A stretch of DNA of 64,000 nt from Pseudomonas sp. R76 (GTDB lineage Bacteria; Pseudomonadota; Gammaproteobacteria; Pseudomonadales; Pseudomonadaceae), in contig NZ_CP019428.1 of the NCBI RefSeq assembly GCF_009834565.1, positions 3,596,001 to 3,660,000 of the forward strand, read 5' to 3'. Within the stretch, counting starts at the first letter, position 1, and every line of letters begins with the position of its first letter. This document shows positions 17,293 through 27,490 of this stretch, one piece after another. Below the pieces are notes generated by a model. The model ran no database searches and was not told where the DNA came from. It worked only from the letters and a program-made list of their open reading frames with translations. The position numbers were made by a program, and so were the translations under genes.

Positions 17293-18111
17293 ATGAAGAA
17301 GTCGACTATCGCGTTGTCGTTGTTAATGACCCTTTCGCCGCTGGCAGCGTTCGCCGCTACCGCGCCGCTGGACCTGGTAGGCCCGGTGTCGGACTACAAG
17401 ATCTACGTCACCGAAGAAATCGGTGAACTGGTCACCCAGACCCAGGCGTTCACCGATGCGATCAACAAAGGCGACCTGGCCACCGCCAAGAAGCTCTACG
17501 CGCCGACCCGCGTGCACTATGAGTCCATCGAGCCGATCGCCGAGCTGTTCAGCGACCTCGACGCCTCCATCGACTCGCGCGTCGACGACCACGAAAAAGG
17601 CGTGACCGCCGAAGACTTCACCGGCTTCCACCGCATCGAATACGTGCTGTTCTCGCAGAACACCACCAAAGGCCTGGAAACCCTGACCGCCAAGCTCAAC
17701 ACCGACGTCAACGACCTGAAAACCCGGGTTGACGGCCTGACCTTCCCGCCAGAGAAAGTCGTCGGCGGCGCCGCCGCGCTGCTGGAAGAAGTTGCCGCGA
17801 CCAAAATCTCCGGTGAAGAAGACCGCTACAGCCACACTGACCTGTATGACTTCCAGGGCAACATCGACGGCGCGAAGAAAATCGTCGACCTGTTCCGTGG
17901 CCAGATCGAGAAACAAGACAAGGCCTTCCTGGCTAAAGTCGACAAGAACTTCGCCGCCGTGGAAAAAATCCTGGCCAAGTACAAGACCAAGGATGGCGGC
18001 TTTGAGACTTACGACAAAGTGAAGGAAAACGACCGTAAGGCCCTGGTAGGCCCGGTCAACACCTTGGCTGAAGACCTGTCGACCCTGCGTGGCAAGTTGG
18101 GCTTGAACTGA
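17293..18111 (+). CDS. efeM: EfeM-type M75/imelysin iron-uptake protein
   Basis: Secreted periplasmic protein of 272 residues: a signal peptide ([18 protein letters not shown]) and a single M75 domain without cupredoxin. It is a closer match to the M75 half of E. coli EfeO than the 400-residue protein upstream: [33 protein letters not shown] with the H-x-x-E motif, [19 protein letters not shown] and [20 protein letters not shown]. The operon therefore encodes both a cupredoxin-M75 and an M75-only protein. ATG at 17293 lies 26 bp after efeB. It is the last gene before a strong hairpin. Confidence 0.9.
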   Translation: MKKSTIALSLLMTLSPLAAFAATAPLDLVGPVSDYKIYVTEEIGELVTQTQAFTDAINKGDLATAKKLYAPTRVHYESIEPIAELFSDLDASIDSRVDDHEKGVTAEDFTGFHRIEYVLFSQNTTKGLETLTAKLNTDVNDLKTRVDGLTFPPEKVVGGAAALLEEVAATKISGEEDRYSHTDLYDFQGNIDGAKKIVDLFRGQIEKQDKAFLAKVDKNFAAVEKILAKYKTKDGGFETYDKVKENDRKALVGPVNTLAEDLSTLRGKLGLN

Positions 18112-18122
18112 TGCAACGCCCT

Positions 18123-18153
18123 GGCATTCGGCCGCACTAAGCGGCCGAGTGCC
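18123..18153. terminator. Bidirectional hairpin between efeM and the large minus-strand gene
   Basis: A 13-bp stem with one G-T wobble (18123-18135 with 18141-18153) and an ACTAA loop sits between two convergent stop codons 47 bp apart. There is no proper T tract on either side, so it is a likely but not certain terminator. Confidence 0.6.
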
Positions 18154-18158
18154 GGGGA

Positions 18159-21100
18159 TCAAGCAGCCGGTTGGGGTTTGAAGTGCTCCAATGGCGTGCG
18201 ATCCGGTTGCTGGCTTGCCGGGTTGATCGCGTACCACGAGCCATGTTTCTGCACCGCCACGACCTCCTTGGTCCCGCTGAAACCTTTGCGGGCGCCCGGG
18301 AACTGGTTAATTGCGCGTGCCCCTCCTGAAAACGATGTATCCCACGCGCCTGCAGTCCAGCGCCACTGCTCGAAGATTTTCGGCGGGACGTAAATATTTG
18401 AACCCAGGCGAACCCGAACGTTGTTGGCGACTTTACTCGCCCCCTTAAGGCCACGCGGCACCGTGCGCATCAAGTCAGGGATGTTTTCCAAGGGGTTGAA
18501 CAGCCCGCGAATAAAGGATGCCCCACCTTTGAGCCCAGCCAGGGTGAATGGCTTGCTGCTGAAAGGCACCAGCATTGTCAGGCCCTTGGCAAACGTCTTT
18601 GCGCCAGCCAGCCCACCGGTGATGAGAAAAGATCCAATATCTATCAGCAAGCCCTTGACGCCCGCCAATGTATTGCCCTCCACCAAGTCGGCAATCGCCC
18701 CCACGAACGGGATAAGGTTGAGTAACATGCGGGCATTTTCGGCGGTAAAATATTTGCCCGGCTTAAAGGGATAAGTCCGTTTGTGCAGGTCTGACGGTTC
18801 GTTGGCGAATGCAATCCGACCCGCGCGATTGTCATCAAAACTATGCTCCAGCAACCGGTCCACTAACTGGGAAGTTATGGAAGACGTAAAGGTGTTTGGA
18901 ATGCGATGGTGAGTATGCGCCGCAGGCCGCTTCAACGGCTCCCCAAGCTTTTCAACGATCACCTCCGACGATACGCCGGGGCGCGGGGCCACTCCCTTGT
19001 GAAAGGCCTCGAAATCAATGGGCAGTACGGTGCCTCGGTGGAATTGGGTAGCGACCTCATTAATGGTCAGGTTTACTACAGGAATTTTGACATGGGGTTT
19101 AGTGCCATCGCGTATCTCGCCACCCAGTTTCAAATCATCGGGCAAGCCTTTTATCTCGCCCATCGTCATTGAGTTGGGGTAAATCCCCCAGTAACCATAT
19201 TTAGGCTTGGCCTGACCGGTTTCGTAACGTATCAGGACGCCATGCCTGCCTTCGTTTTTTGCAACGTTCGATTCGGGCCCGTTATCCTGCTTCAAATCGT
19301 CGCCAGTCGGCGCCCTTAAGGTAAAGCACTCGATTTGCGGCGATCGCTCCAACGCCATGCGCTGCTCGAGGGTCAATTGCGTGAACATCAGCTTCAATGC
19401 GGTGGCCTGGGCTGCTCGGGTGGCCGCGATGTACGTGTCGACCCCTGGCGCCACCAACGGCTCGATCCTGGGTAATTGCTTGATGCGCTCTCTGAACTCG
19501 GCAAGAGACACTTTGGGGTGTATAAACGCGCCGTCCGTCCATTTCTCAAGTGTGCCCAGCGCCGGCTTATTTTCGCTTTGATTCATCAGAATCACGTCGA
19601 TCAACTTTTTCGATTTGAGGTTATATGACCTTTTCTCGAAAGCAGCCGCAGCAATGCTTGTCGGGGGGTAGCCATCCAGCGTGATGTTGCGAATTTCCTC
19701 CTGGGTCATTTCCGGGAACAGTATCGCCAGCTGTTCGACCAGCAGGCTTGCCTGGGTGGGCGGCTCGCTCAATAACGTGGCAAAGGCCTCACGCGTCTGG
19801 TTTTCGCGCGTGGTAAAGGCTGTCGCCGCGGCCTCGTAGTCACCCGGTGAGTATTTGCCATCTGAACTCGCGGGAAAAATCCCCGACATCACCCCCCAGT
19901 CCAACAGTGACTGCACGCCCAGCTCCTTGAGCAACGCTTCCTGTTCAGGCCCGGTAATGTCCTGGCGTGCCAGCGCCAGCGCTTGCGTGAAGTTCACGCG
20001 CGAATCGCCCGCGATTGCACACCCCAGGCGCAGGTTCATCCAGCCGGTGGAACCGACCTTGATGTTTTCCGGGTCCTGATTGAACGCCTGCGCAGCATCG
20101 GCGGCTAAGGCCGGGTCTCTCTTGACCAGCATCTCGGGTGCCGACTGAGCCATAAACAGGTGGGCCATCAGGGCCGAGACCTTGGCGTCGACGCCTTTGC
20201 TCTCCAAATGCTGCTCGACACTCTGTCGCACCTCTTTAAGCGTACGGCCCATATTGTCCGGCTGATACAGCGAGTAACCGGCCACGTTCCCTTGAAGGCC
20301 TGGCACAGGCGCATCCACATTGAGCTTGAGTGCTGTGGCTAACAGTTGATGGCGCTCGGCCCTTGGCAGCGCCTGACCATCGGCCACGGCAAACAGCTTG
20401 AGGGACTTGGAGATCTGTTCGGCGAGCGCGACGGCCTGTGGCGAATCAAAAAATTCAGCGAGCTGACGGTCCGGGTCCGGGTAGGACTGGAACCCTGAGG
20501 GCGCCCTGGAAAAGTCCTTGAAGGCAGTCATGACCTGCGCCGACTGACCTTTGAGCGCTTCAAGGGCTTGCTCCGACAGGCCTCCCTGATCTTCCCCGTA
20601 AGGCGTCATGCTGGCGTAGTCACCTGCCAGCGCAGGGGCTGGCAATTGATTGCCGAGCCATCCCAGGGTTGCGCGTAACTGGCCGACGGTTTTCGGCGTG
20701 TCAGGTGTATAAAACGCCAGGGTCTGACGCGCGTCATAAGTGCGCGTGTTGTACAGCGCATTGCCGGTTTTTTCGCTCATTTTCACTAACTGGTCGAAAT
20801 CCGCATTCATCTTGCGGGCGGCATGCCCTTGGGGGTCGTCGACTCTGGACGCGCGCTCGACCTCATCGTCGAACTTGTTCTGCAGAGAAACCCATTCACC
20901 GGCGAGATTGCGCATCTGCAATTCGCCCTCCGACAGCCTGAATTCACTCATCCTGAATTCGCTGCCGGGAAGATCAAAACCGGCTTTCTTCAGGAAGGCC
21001 TGGAATGTGGGAGATGCCAGGAATTCGAGAAACAACTGGCGTGCTTTATGACTGCGCCGATCAAGGCTGGACCCAGGCTCAATGGCGACGGCGTGATTAT

Positions 21101-21995
21101 CCAGCTCAATCACGTAGTCATTGGGTTCAGTCGTGAACTGCGATTGAAACTGTTCGACCAGACGCGTGCGTACGGCGCTGTCGTGACGATGCTGGAGCAG
21201 CGCGTTGAACTGGCCCTCCCAGCCGTCGCGTTGCGTTTGGGCAATCGTGGGCCAGCCCTCCTGTCTAAGATGCTTGGCCAATTTCGGCGCGGCCTTTTCA
21301 TTCAGGGGTGGTTTTACGCCGTAAAAATCCAATAACACATCGCGCCCGATTGAAGCGAAATCCGGGGTGCCGGGAAGCCCCAGATCACTCGGCGACAGCA
21401 CTTTTTGCAGCGCATTGATCGTGTGGCTGACCTGCCCCCAGCCTGAGCCATCGGTGGTAGAAAAACGCTGGATGATTGCCTTACCCTCGCGCATTACCGT
21501 GCCCACCACGCAATCGCTGAATACCCGTATGGTTGCGGGTATCAACCCTTGAGCGCTGAACCAGGCTTGTACAGAGGGCTCATTCAGCGCCTGGTTGTAC
21601 ATAGCGAGAAAAGGCGCAACGGATGACTTTTGAGGAATGACGTTTTCGTTCGGCTTGCCGGTTTTTAGCCACTGGACCAGGTTTTTCTGCAGCTTGGTAT
21701 CGGCCTTTTCAGCGTCGGCCCTGGCGGGGTAGCGGCGCCTTTCTTTTTGACGGGTGGCGGGCACGTCTGTGCCTTGAGCGGCGGTATCACGTTTGGGCCG
21801 GCCGGCCTGCTCCTGGAGCCGCAACTGGCGCAGCGATGGGGAATTGAAAGGTTGGAAGCGATCGGGACGCGGGTTGACAGCAGGAGCCGTGGACGCGGCA
21901 GGTTCATCAGGGCGGTGCTGGGGCGGTTGCGGTACTCGGGGACTTAAAGGCTGACCAAAAAACGTGACATTACCGTTCGCAGGGATTGGCAACAT
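18159..21995 (-). CDS. Very large toxin-like protein of unknown function (1278 residues)
   Basis: I do not recognise a defined family; it resembles the large putative toxins or effectors that Pseudomonas strains carry singly. No signal peptide. Residues 1-110 are Pro/Arg-rich and probably disordered. A long globular part follows (about 110-1090) with no metal or catalytic motif I can name. The only hydrophobic region is near 1105-1170 (LNLIPFVGAIADLVEG, GLLIDIGSFLITGGLAG), compatible with membrane insertion. The C-terminus is a small basic module ending YAINPASQQPDRTPLEHF. A decayed paralogue lies directly upstream on the same strand. No VgrG, PAAR, secretion or immunity gene is adjacent. Confidence 0.75.
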   Translation of the reverse strand: MLPIPANGNVTFFGQPLSPRVPQPPQHRPDEPAASTAPAVNPRPDRFQPFNSPSLRQLRLQEQAGRPKRDTAAQGTDVPATRQKERRRYPARADAEKADTKLQKNLVQWLKTGKPNENVIPQKSSVAPFLAMYNQALNEPSVQAWFSAQGLIPATIRVFSDCVVGTVMREGKAIIQRFSTTDGSGWGQVSHTINALQKVLSPSDLGLPGTPDFASIGRDVLLDFYGVKPPLNEKAAPKLAKHLRQEGWPTIAQTQRDGWEGQFNALLQHRHDSAVRTRLVEQFQSQFTTEPNDYVIELDNHAVAIEPGSSLDRRSHKARQLFLEFLASPTFQAFLKKAGFDLPGSEFRMSEFRLSEGELQMRNLAGEWVSLQNKFDDEVERASRVDDPQGHAARKMNADFDQLVKMSEKTGNALYNTRTYDARQTLAFYTPDTPKTVGQLRATLGWLGNQLPAPALAGDYASMTPYGEDQGGLSEQALEALKGQSAQVMTAFKDFSRAPSGFQSYPDPDRQLAEFFDSPQAVALAEQISKSLKLFAVADGQALPRAERHQLLATALKLNVDAPVPGLQGNVAGYSLYQPDNMGRTLKEVRQSVEQHLESKGVDAKVSALMAHLFMAQSAPEMLVKRDPALAADAAQAFNQDPENIKVGSTGWMNLRLGCAIAGDSRVNFTQALALARQDITGPEQEALLKELGVQSLLDWGVMSGIFPASSDGKYSPGDYEAAATAFTTRENQTREAFATLLSEPPTQASLLVEQLAILFPEMTQEEIRNITLDGYPPTSIAAAAFEKRSYNLKSKKLIDVILMNQSENKPALGTLEKWTDGAFIHPKVSLAEFRERIKQLPRIEPLVAPGVDTYIAATRAAQATALKLMFTQLTLEQRMALERSPQIECFTLRAPTGDDLKQDNGPESNVAKNEGRHGVLIRYETGQAKPKYGYWGIYPNSMTMGEIKGLPDDLKLGGEIRDGTKPHVKIPVVNLTINEVATQFHRGTVLPIDFEAFHKGVAPRPGVSSEVIVEKLGEPLKRPAAHTHHRIPNTFTSSITSQLVDRLLEHSFDDNRAGRIAFANEPSDLHKRTYPFKPGKYFTAENARMLLNLIPFVGAIADLVEGNTLAGVKGLLIDIGSFLITGGLAGAKTFAKGLTMLVPFSSKPFTLAGLKGGASFIRGLFNPLENIPDLMRTVPRGLKGASKVANNVRVRLGSNIYVPPKIFEQWRWTAGAWDTSFSGGARAINQFPGARKGFSGTKEVVAVQKHGSWYAINPASQQPDRTPLEHFKPQPAA

Positions 21996-22173
21996 TGCAA
22001 ATGTCTCTCTACCGGTTGGAGTGATGAGAGTTTTTGTCCGTAAAAACAGTCAATTACGAAAATATTAAGAAACGCCAAGTTGAGGCGTAGGGGGTTTCTC
22101 AATGTATCGAGGGAAATTATCCAAGCTAAGGCAGCCGGCCCCCCCGCGCCCCAGGGGGCGCGCGGGGGTGTTC

Positions 22174-24811
22174 CTACGCTGCCTTTGCGTCCAGCGGTTG
22201 AACCCCGTCCAGGGGCGTACCGATGGGCAAGCCGTTGCGGGGGTTGGCCGCATACAACTTGTCATCGACCGGCACTGCGTCAACCGCTATCGAATGGTTG
22301 TTCACCGCCTGAGTCGGGGGCTGCCTGCTACCGCCATGAGCGGCCGGCGAACGGTTCAACAACCCGCTGTGCACGCCAAGGCACAGGCGCAACTTTTCCT
22401 CCACGGCTCCCAGCGTGCTCAACAACAAGGGCCTCGGTGCCTTGTTCAGCAGTTTGGGCACCGCGATGACGCCTTTGGCAGCGCCGTGCAGCAGGTCCGC
22501 CGCGCCATCCAGCGGATTCAAAAAGCCACTGACGACGACGATGCCCTTTTCCAGAACACGAAAAGCCTTGGCACCGAAAGGCGCAACGACTTTTGTGGAT
22601 TTGATCAAAGCCCCTGTGGCTGACCCTGCGCCGCCTATAAAAGCGCCGACAGTATCGAGGATCAGCCCTCGCGTACCCTCAACGATGTTGCCCTTGGCCA
22701 GCTCCATGATTGCCCCGACAAAGGGGATCATGCCGAGCAATATGCGGTCGTTTTGCCGCAACATTTCGCGCTGTTGCTCCAGTTTCAACTCGCCCTTGGC
22801 GAGCTTTACTACCGTGTCACGATGATGGACGAAGTTGCCGTACATGATGCGTCTGACGATCGCCTGCGTTCGCTCCGAGGAAAAACTGTTGGGGACTGGA
22901 ACAGCGCTGTCACCTTGCGCCACAGATGAATCGGCGGGCAGTGCGTCGCCCAATTGGTCGATAATGATGCCCCTGGATTTCACCCCCGGCGCAGGCTTGG
23001 CGTCGGAACTGTAGGCCTTGAAATCAAAAGGCTGTTCCCTGCCAATCAGTTTTTGTACGTCCGATGGCGCCCAAGGGCCATAGGTTTTCCTATGATCCTC
23101 AAGCGTGCCCCCCAGCGTTAACGGCGCGACCAAGTCGTCACGTTCAACGATCAGAAACTTGTCCGCAAACACTTCAAGAAAATGCGTCACGCCCTGGAAT
23201 GTGCACTCTACCAACGTACCTTTGCGTCCGCGCCGCGCTTCGACGTGACCGGGCGTTTCGTCCAGTACGAGGACTTCATCGGTTTGCTCGCGCAGGGCGA
23301 ACAGTTTGACCTCGCCATACTCCAGGGCCTGACGAACAGGCAATGACAGGTTCGCAATCATTCGTGCCGTGGTGCTGCTCAACCCCTGCATGAGATTGGC
23401 CAGGCATCGCTGCGCTCAATAGCCCGAGGGCTTGCAGCATTTGCGCGCGTTCGGCGTTGAAGGCTGCAGTGGCTTGCTGAAAGTGCTCGGGTGTGTAGCG
23501 GTCGTCCGCCGGCTTGGCGTAGAGCCCGCGCATCAGGCCCCAATCGAGCAAGACGTCGACCCCATAGTTATCCAGCACCGCCGCTTCTTCCGGGGTGCGC
23601 GGATCCAACCGACTGAGGGCGATGATTTCCTGATAACTCATGGAGCGCGAACAGCCCGCGCCGCCCTGGCGCTCGGCCAAGGTGACGGCAAGGCGCAAAT
23701 CCGCCCACTCGGTGGAGCCTATCCGCAGGGTCGCTGGCGTGCCGGGCAGCAGAAACTCAGGCGCCGCGCTCGCCAGAAATAGATGGGCCACCAATGGCGC
23801 GGCCCTGGGATCGAGCAGTGGATTTTTTTGCTTGAGGTGGTTTTCGACATCCCTACGCACCTCGGCCAGGGTTCGCCCGCTGTTGCCAGGCTGATAGAGG
23901 TCATAGCCGGCGATAGAACCCTTGCGCCCAGGAGCGTCAGGATCAAACTGCAGTTTGATGGCGGCGATTATCCATTGCGCACGCTCAGCGTCCGACAAGT
24001 GTGACGTACCGTTCTCGCCAAGAAAATCCCGATCCTGGGCAAGAAGGTCGCCCCAAAACAACGCCTCAGGGTTTCGAAGTATCCGCTCGAGAAAATCATC
24101 CGCTTTACTGCGCAATGCTTCAGGGGTGTTTGCACCCAGGATGCCATCAACCTCGAGCAAACGCAGGAGGTTGAGCCCGCTCGACTCGCCTTCATCATTG
24201 TCATCGTCGTCATGGCTCAGGTGGGCCACAGCGGCCTTATCGGCGGGAGACAGTTTGCCGGGTGCCCAGGTGTACGCTAACAGATGGGAATAGTTGCCCT
24301 GGGCAGGCGGCGGCGGCAATGCGGCCGTGAGCCAACGGATGGCGTTACGCAACTCACCCGCGGTCTTGGGCAGCGGCTGCCCAAGGGACTGCAGGGCGGC
24401 GTCGAGCGCAACCTTGCCGTTGACGTTGCGCGCCAACGTCGAGGTACTGCTGACCTGCACTTCCAGGCCGTCGAGCGCCACCGGCTCGTCGTCTGGCTTG
24501 CCTGCGAGATGTTGTTTCAGGATATCAGCCAGGTGCGCACGCTCATCCAAAGCCCCTATGGCTCGCCGGGCCGTTTGCGCCCGGCCCTCGAGTTCAGCCT
24601 TTTTGAGGGGCGCCAGCGTGGACCAGTCGAGCGTCGATAACTCATGCTGGACCCGGCTTACGTCACCCGCGCCGGCTGGTGGTTTCACGCCATACCAGCG
24701 CAGGAGTGCGTCGCGCGAAAAACTATCGCTGTCATCGTTGACGTACGGCAAGCCCTGGTCGTCAGGGTCAAGCGCCTGCGCAGCGGCACGTATTCGTACG
24801 AAATCTGTGCT
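22174..24811 (-). pseudogene. Decayed paralogue of the 1278-residue toxin-like gene
   Basis: Homologous along its length to the intact gene at 18159-21995 (shared GRTLxEVRxxVExHL, LLDWGxM, the IPFVGAI-ELxxGN hydrophobic block and the final Y-A-x-N-P module) but broken in two ways. The first 185 or so residues are missing: homology begins at VRIRAAAQALDPDD, directly after the pssA stop and in the same frame as pssA. Near 23390 about 125 residues are missing and the frame shifts, so the 5' portion (24751-23276) and the 3' portion (23391-22174) are in different frames. No ribosome site or good start is seen for the first part. The 3' ORF could still yield a 405-residue protein. Confidence 0.85.
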
Positions 24812-26155
24812 TTACAGAATTCGGTAAAGCAACCGCTCAATGCGCACCCGACTGACCCGTCGCAGGAACTTGCCGACTGCCGCCGGGTAATCCACCAATG
24901 TCTGCAATTGCTGGTAACGCTCGATGCGCGTGGTGTGCTCGAAAATCTGCGCCAGCTCGGTGCGCCGTGGTGCCAGCCACTGGCCTTGCGGGTCATCGAT
25001 CAGCAAGGCGTTTTCCAGGTCGAGTCGGAACGCGCGCGGGTTGAGGTTGTTGCCGGTGAGCAAGGTGTAGCGCTGGTCGACCCACATGCCTTTGAGGTGA
25101 TAGGTGTTGTCGCCGTCGCGCCACAGGTGCAGGTTCAGCTGGCCGCTTTCGATCATCGGCTGATGGCGCTTGGCGAAGCGGCGCAGGCTGATTTCATACA
25201 AATAGGGCAACGCCGCGATCACCTTGAACGGCTCGCTGGGCGGGATGTAGAAGTCGTTGGCGGTCTTGTCGCCGACGACGATGTCGACCTTCACGCCGCG
25301 TGCCAGGGCGCGGTTGATTTCCCGGGTCACCGGCAGCGGCAGGTTGAAGTACGGCGTGCAGATGGTCAGTTGATGCTGGGCGCTGGCAATCAGCTCCAGG
25401 ATCACCCGGTTCAGCGGGTTGTTCTTGCCGACGCCGAGCAATGGGCTCACCGACATATGCCCATTGGGCAACAGCCCGGTGGTGGTGTCGTAGGCGGCGT
25501 GCTTGAGGCGACTGCGCAGGTCGCCGATGTCATTGCGCAAGCTGCGCGTGGTGGGCGGGTTCGGCAGGTCCAGGCGATGCACCGCCTTGGAGGTGATCAG
25601 GCCGTGCTCCACCAGGTGCTGCATTGAGTCCGCCAGCGCTTGGCTATGGATCAAGTGATAACGGTCGTAGCGGTACTTGTCGAACTTGTGCAGGTACACG
25701 TTGTTCAGGCTGGCGCCGCTGTAGAGCACGCTGTCGTCGATCACAAAGCCCTTGAGGTGCAGCACGCCGAACAGCTCGCGGGTTTGCACCGGTACGCCGT
25801 ACACCGGCACTTCGCTGGCGTGGGCTTGGGTCATGGCTTGATACCAGGCGCTGTTACCCGGCTGCTTGCCGGCACCGATCAAGCCGCGCTGCGCGCGCAA
25901 CGAATCAACCACCACCACGATATCCAGCTCGGGCCGCGCCGCCTTGGCGGCGTGCAAGGCGTCGTAGATCTCCTGGCCCGCTTCGTCCTCCTGCAGGTAC
26001 AGCGCAACGATGTAGATACGCCGCGTGGCCTGGGGGATTTTCTCCAGCAGGCAACGACGAAACTCAGCGGCGCCGGACAGCACCTCGATGGCCTCGGGAG
26101 ACAGTGGAAAACCGCGCAGTTTGGGTAACAGGGAGCGTTTGAAGAACGACGGCAT
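24812..26155 (-). CDS. pssA: CDP-diacylglycerol-serine O-phosphatidyltransferase (PssA)
   Basis: Makes phosphatidylserine from CDP-diacylglycerol and L-serine, first step to phosphatidylethanolamine. The 447-residue protein is of the phospholipase D superfamily, E. coli PssA type (451 residues). Two H-K-D motifs are visible: the first in VLHLKGFVIDDSVLYSGASLN, the second in TYHLKGMWVDQRYTLLTGNN. Other family blocks are RIYIVALYLQ, CTPYFNLP and VGDKTANDFYIP. The C-terminus RVRIERLLYRIL aligns to the last residue of E. coli PssA, so the stop is native even though the toxin-gene remnant follows at once. Confidence 0.95.
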   Translation of the reverse strand: MPSFFKRSLLPKLRGFPLSPEAIEVLSGAAEFRRCLLEKIPQATRRIYIVALYLQEDEAGQEIYDALHAAKAARPELDIVVVVDSLRAQRGLIGAGKQPGNSAWYQAMTQAHASEVPVYGVPVQTRELFGVLHLKGFVIDDSVLYSGASLNNVYLHKFDKYRYDRYHLIHSQALADSMQHLVEHGLITSKAVHRLDLPNPPTTRSLRNDIGDLRSRLKHAAYDTTTGLLPNGHMSVSPLLGVGKNNPLNRVILELIASAQHQLTICTPYFNLPLPVTREINRALARGVKVDIVVGDKTANDFYIPPSEPFKVIAALPYLYEISLRRFAKRHQPMIESGQLNLHLWRDGDNTYHLKGMWVDQRYTLLTGNNLNPRAFRLDLENALLIDDPQGQWLAPRRTELAQIFEHTTRIERYQQLQTLVDYPAAVGKFLRRVSRVRIERLLYRIL

Positions 26156-26280
26156 AAGGCTCGCAATGGGTCTAATCCGAAGAGGCCCCGAGCTTACACC
26201 ATGGGGCTGCTCAGGTCTCGTCGGCCTGGATGGAAAAAAGCTAATTGACCAAGGAGAACGATCATTCTACTGTAAGCAAC

Positions 26281-26844
26281 ATGAACGAAATTACCAGCAA
26301 TGACACCCGCGATATTATCCTCGACGTCACCGAAAAGTTGATCTACCGCCATGGCATCGCCGCCACCGGCATGGACTTACTGGTGAAAACCGCCGGCGTG
26401 TCGCGCAAAAGTATTTACCGCTACTTCGCCAATAAAGATGAGTTGGTGATTGCTGCCCTGCAACGCCGCGACGCGAGATGGATGCAGTGGCTGCGCAGCG
26501 AAGTGGAACGCAGCAAAGGCAGTGGTGAGCGCCTGCTCGCACTGTTCAGCGCCCTCAAGGCCTGGTTTGGCTCGGCGGACTTTCGCGGCTGCGCGTTTAT
26601 CAACACCAGCGGCGAAACCGGCGACCCGCACAACCCGGTGCGCCTGTTGGCCAAGGCGCATAAACAGAAACTGTTCGAGTACGCGCTCGAACTGTGTAAA
26701 GCACATGGCACCCCCGAACCCGAACAGCAGGCCGCGCACCTGCTGATCCTGATCGATGGCGCCATTACCGTTGCCCTGGTGATGGGCGATTCAACCGCTG
26801 CGGATAATGCGCAATGCATGGCGCGAACCTTATTGGCGCTTTGA
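26281..26844 (+). CDS. TetR-family transcriptional regulator
   Basis: Repressor-type regulator of 187 residues from the ATG at 26281. The N-terminal HTH is clear (GMDLLVKTAGVSRKSIYRYF), followed by NKDELVIAALQRRD; the C-terminal ligand domain has the F-R-G-C-A-F-I-N block common in TetR_C proteins of this type. An upstream in-frame TTG at 26245 would add 12 residues and has AAGGAG just inside it, so the start is uncertain. An imperfect palindrome AGAACGATCATTCT at 26255-26268 just upstream may be its own operator. It is followed 53 bp later by the DUF1348 gene. Confidence 0.87.
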   Translation: MNEITSNDTRDIILDVTEKLIYRHGIAATGMDLLVKTAGVSRKSIYRYFANKDELVIAALQRRDARWMQWLRSEVERSKGSGERLLALFSALKAWFGSADFRGCAFINTSGETGDPHNPVRLLAKAHKQKLFEYALELCKAHGTPEPEQQAAHLLILIDGAITVALVMGDSTAADNAQCMARTLLAL

Positions 26845-26897
26845 ACGCACAGGCCACGCAACCTTAGATAAGCCTTGATTCTTTCAGGAGTTGCTCC

Positions 26898-27377
26898 ATG
26901 TCATCTAACGCAGAAGTACGCCCGCCCCTGCCACCGTTTACTCGCGAGTCGGCCATCGAGAAAGTTCGCCTGGCCGAAGACGGCTGGAACTCCCGCGACC
27001 CGCAACGCGTGTCCCTGGCGTATACGCTGGACACGCAGTGGCGCAACCGCGCCGAGTTTGCGCATAACCGGGAAGAGGCCAAGGGGTTTCTGACCCGTAA
27101 ATGGGCCAAGGAGCTGGACTATCGGTTGATCAAGGAGTTGTGGGCGTTCACCGGTAACCGCATCGCCGTGCGTTATGCCTATGAATGGCATGACGACTCC
27201 GGCAACTGGTTTCGCTCCTACGGCAATGAGAACTGGGAGTTCGATGAGAATGGCTTGATGGCTAACCGTTTTGCCTGCATCAACGACCTGCCGATAAAGG
27301 AAAGCGAGCGCAAGTTCCACTGGCCGCTGGGGCGGCGCCCGGATGATCATCCGGGGCTTTCCGAGCTGGGTCTCTAA
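26898..27377 (+). CDS. DUF1348 (SnoaL/NTF2-like) protein
   Basis: Cytoplasmic 159-residue protein of the DUF1348 family, an NTF2-like alpha+beta barrel. Visible hallmarks are [43 protein letters not shown] strand ([20 protein letters not shown]) and the end [20 protein letters not shown]. The biochemical role of the family is not established. It lies just downstream of the TetR gene on the same strand, a frequent pairing that suggests TetR-controlled expression. CAGGAG 6 bp before the ATG supports the start. Confidence 0.9.
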   Translation: MSSNAEVRPPLPPFTRESAIEKVRLAEDGWNSRDPQRVSLAYTLDTQWRNRAEFAHNREEAKGFLTRKWAKELDYRLIKELWAFTGNRIAVRYAYEWHDDSGNWFRSYGNENWEFDENGLMANRFACINDLPIKESERKFHWPLGRRPDDHPGLSELGL

Positions 27378-27383
27378 GACCTC

Positions 27384-27470
27384 TGTGGGAGCTGGCTTGC
27401 CTGCGATAGCATCGCCTCGGTGAACCTGCTGGACCGAGTCGTCTGCATCGCAGGCAAGCCAGCTCCCACA
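27384..27470. repeat. REP-type inverted repeat (perfect 24-bp arms)
   Basis: TGTGGGAGCTGGCTTGCCTG plus CGAT (27384-27407) faces its exact complement at 27447-27470 across a 39-bp spacer. It sits between two convergent genes and can fold into a long hairpin. It belongs to the same REP family as the pair at 12590. Confidence 0.88.
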
Positions 27471-27490
27471 CAAGCAAGTCATAGCGACCT

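Noticed and set aside
22139..22170. A very GC-rich C-run/G-run inverted sequence after the toxin pseudogene, as a terminator
   Set aside because: The stem is interrupted and there is no U tract on either strand; it could fold but I cannot support a terminator call.
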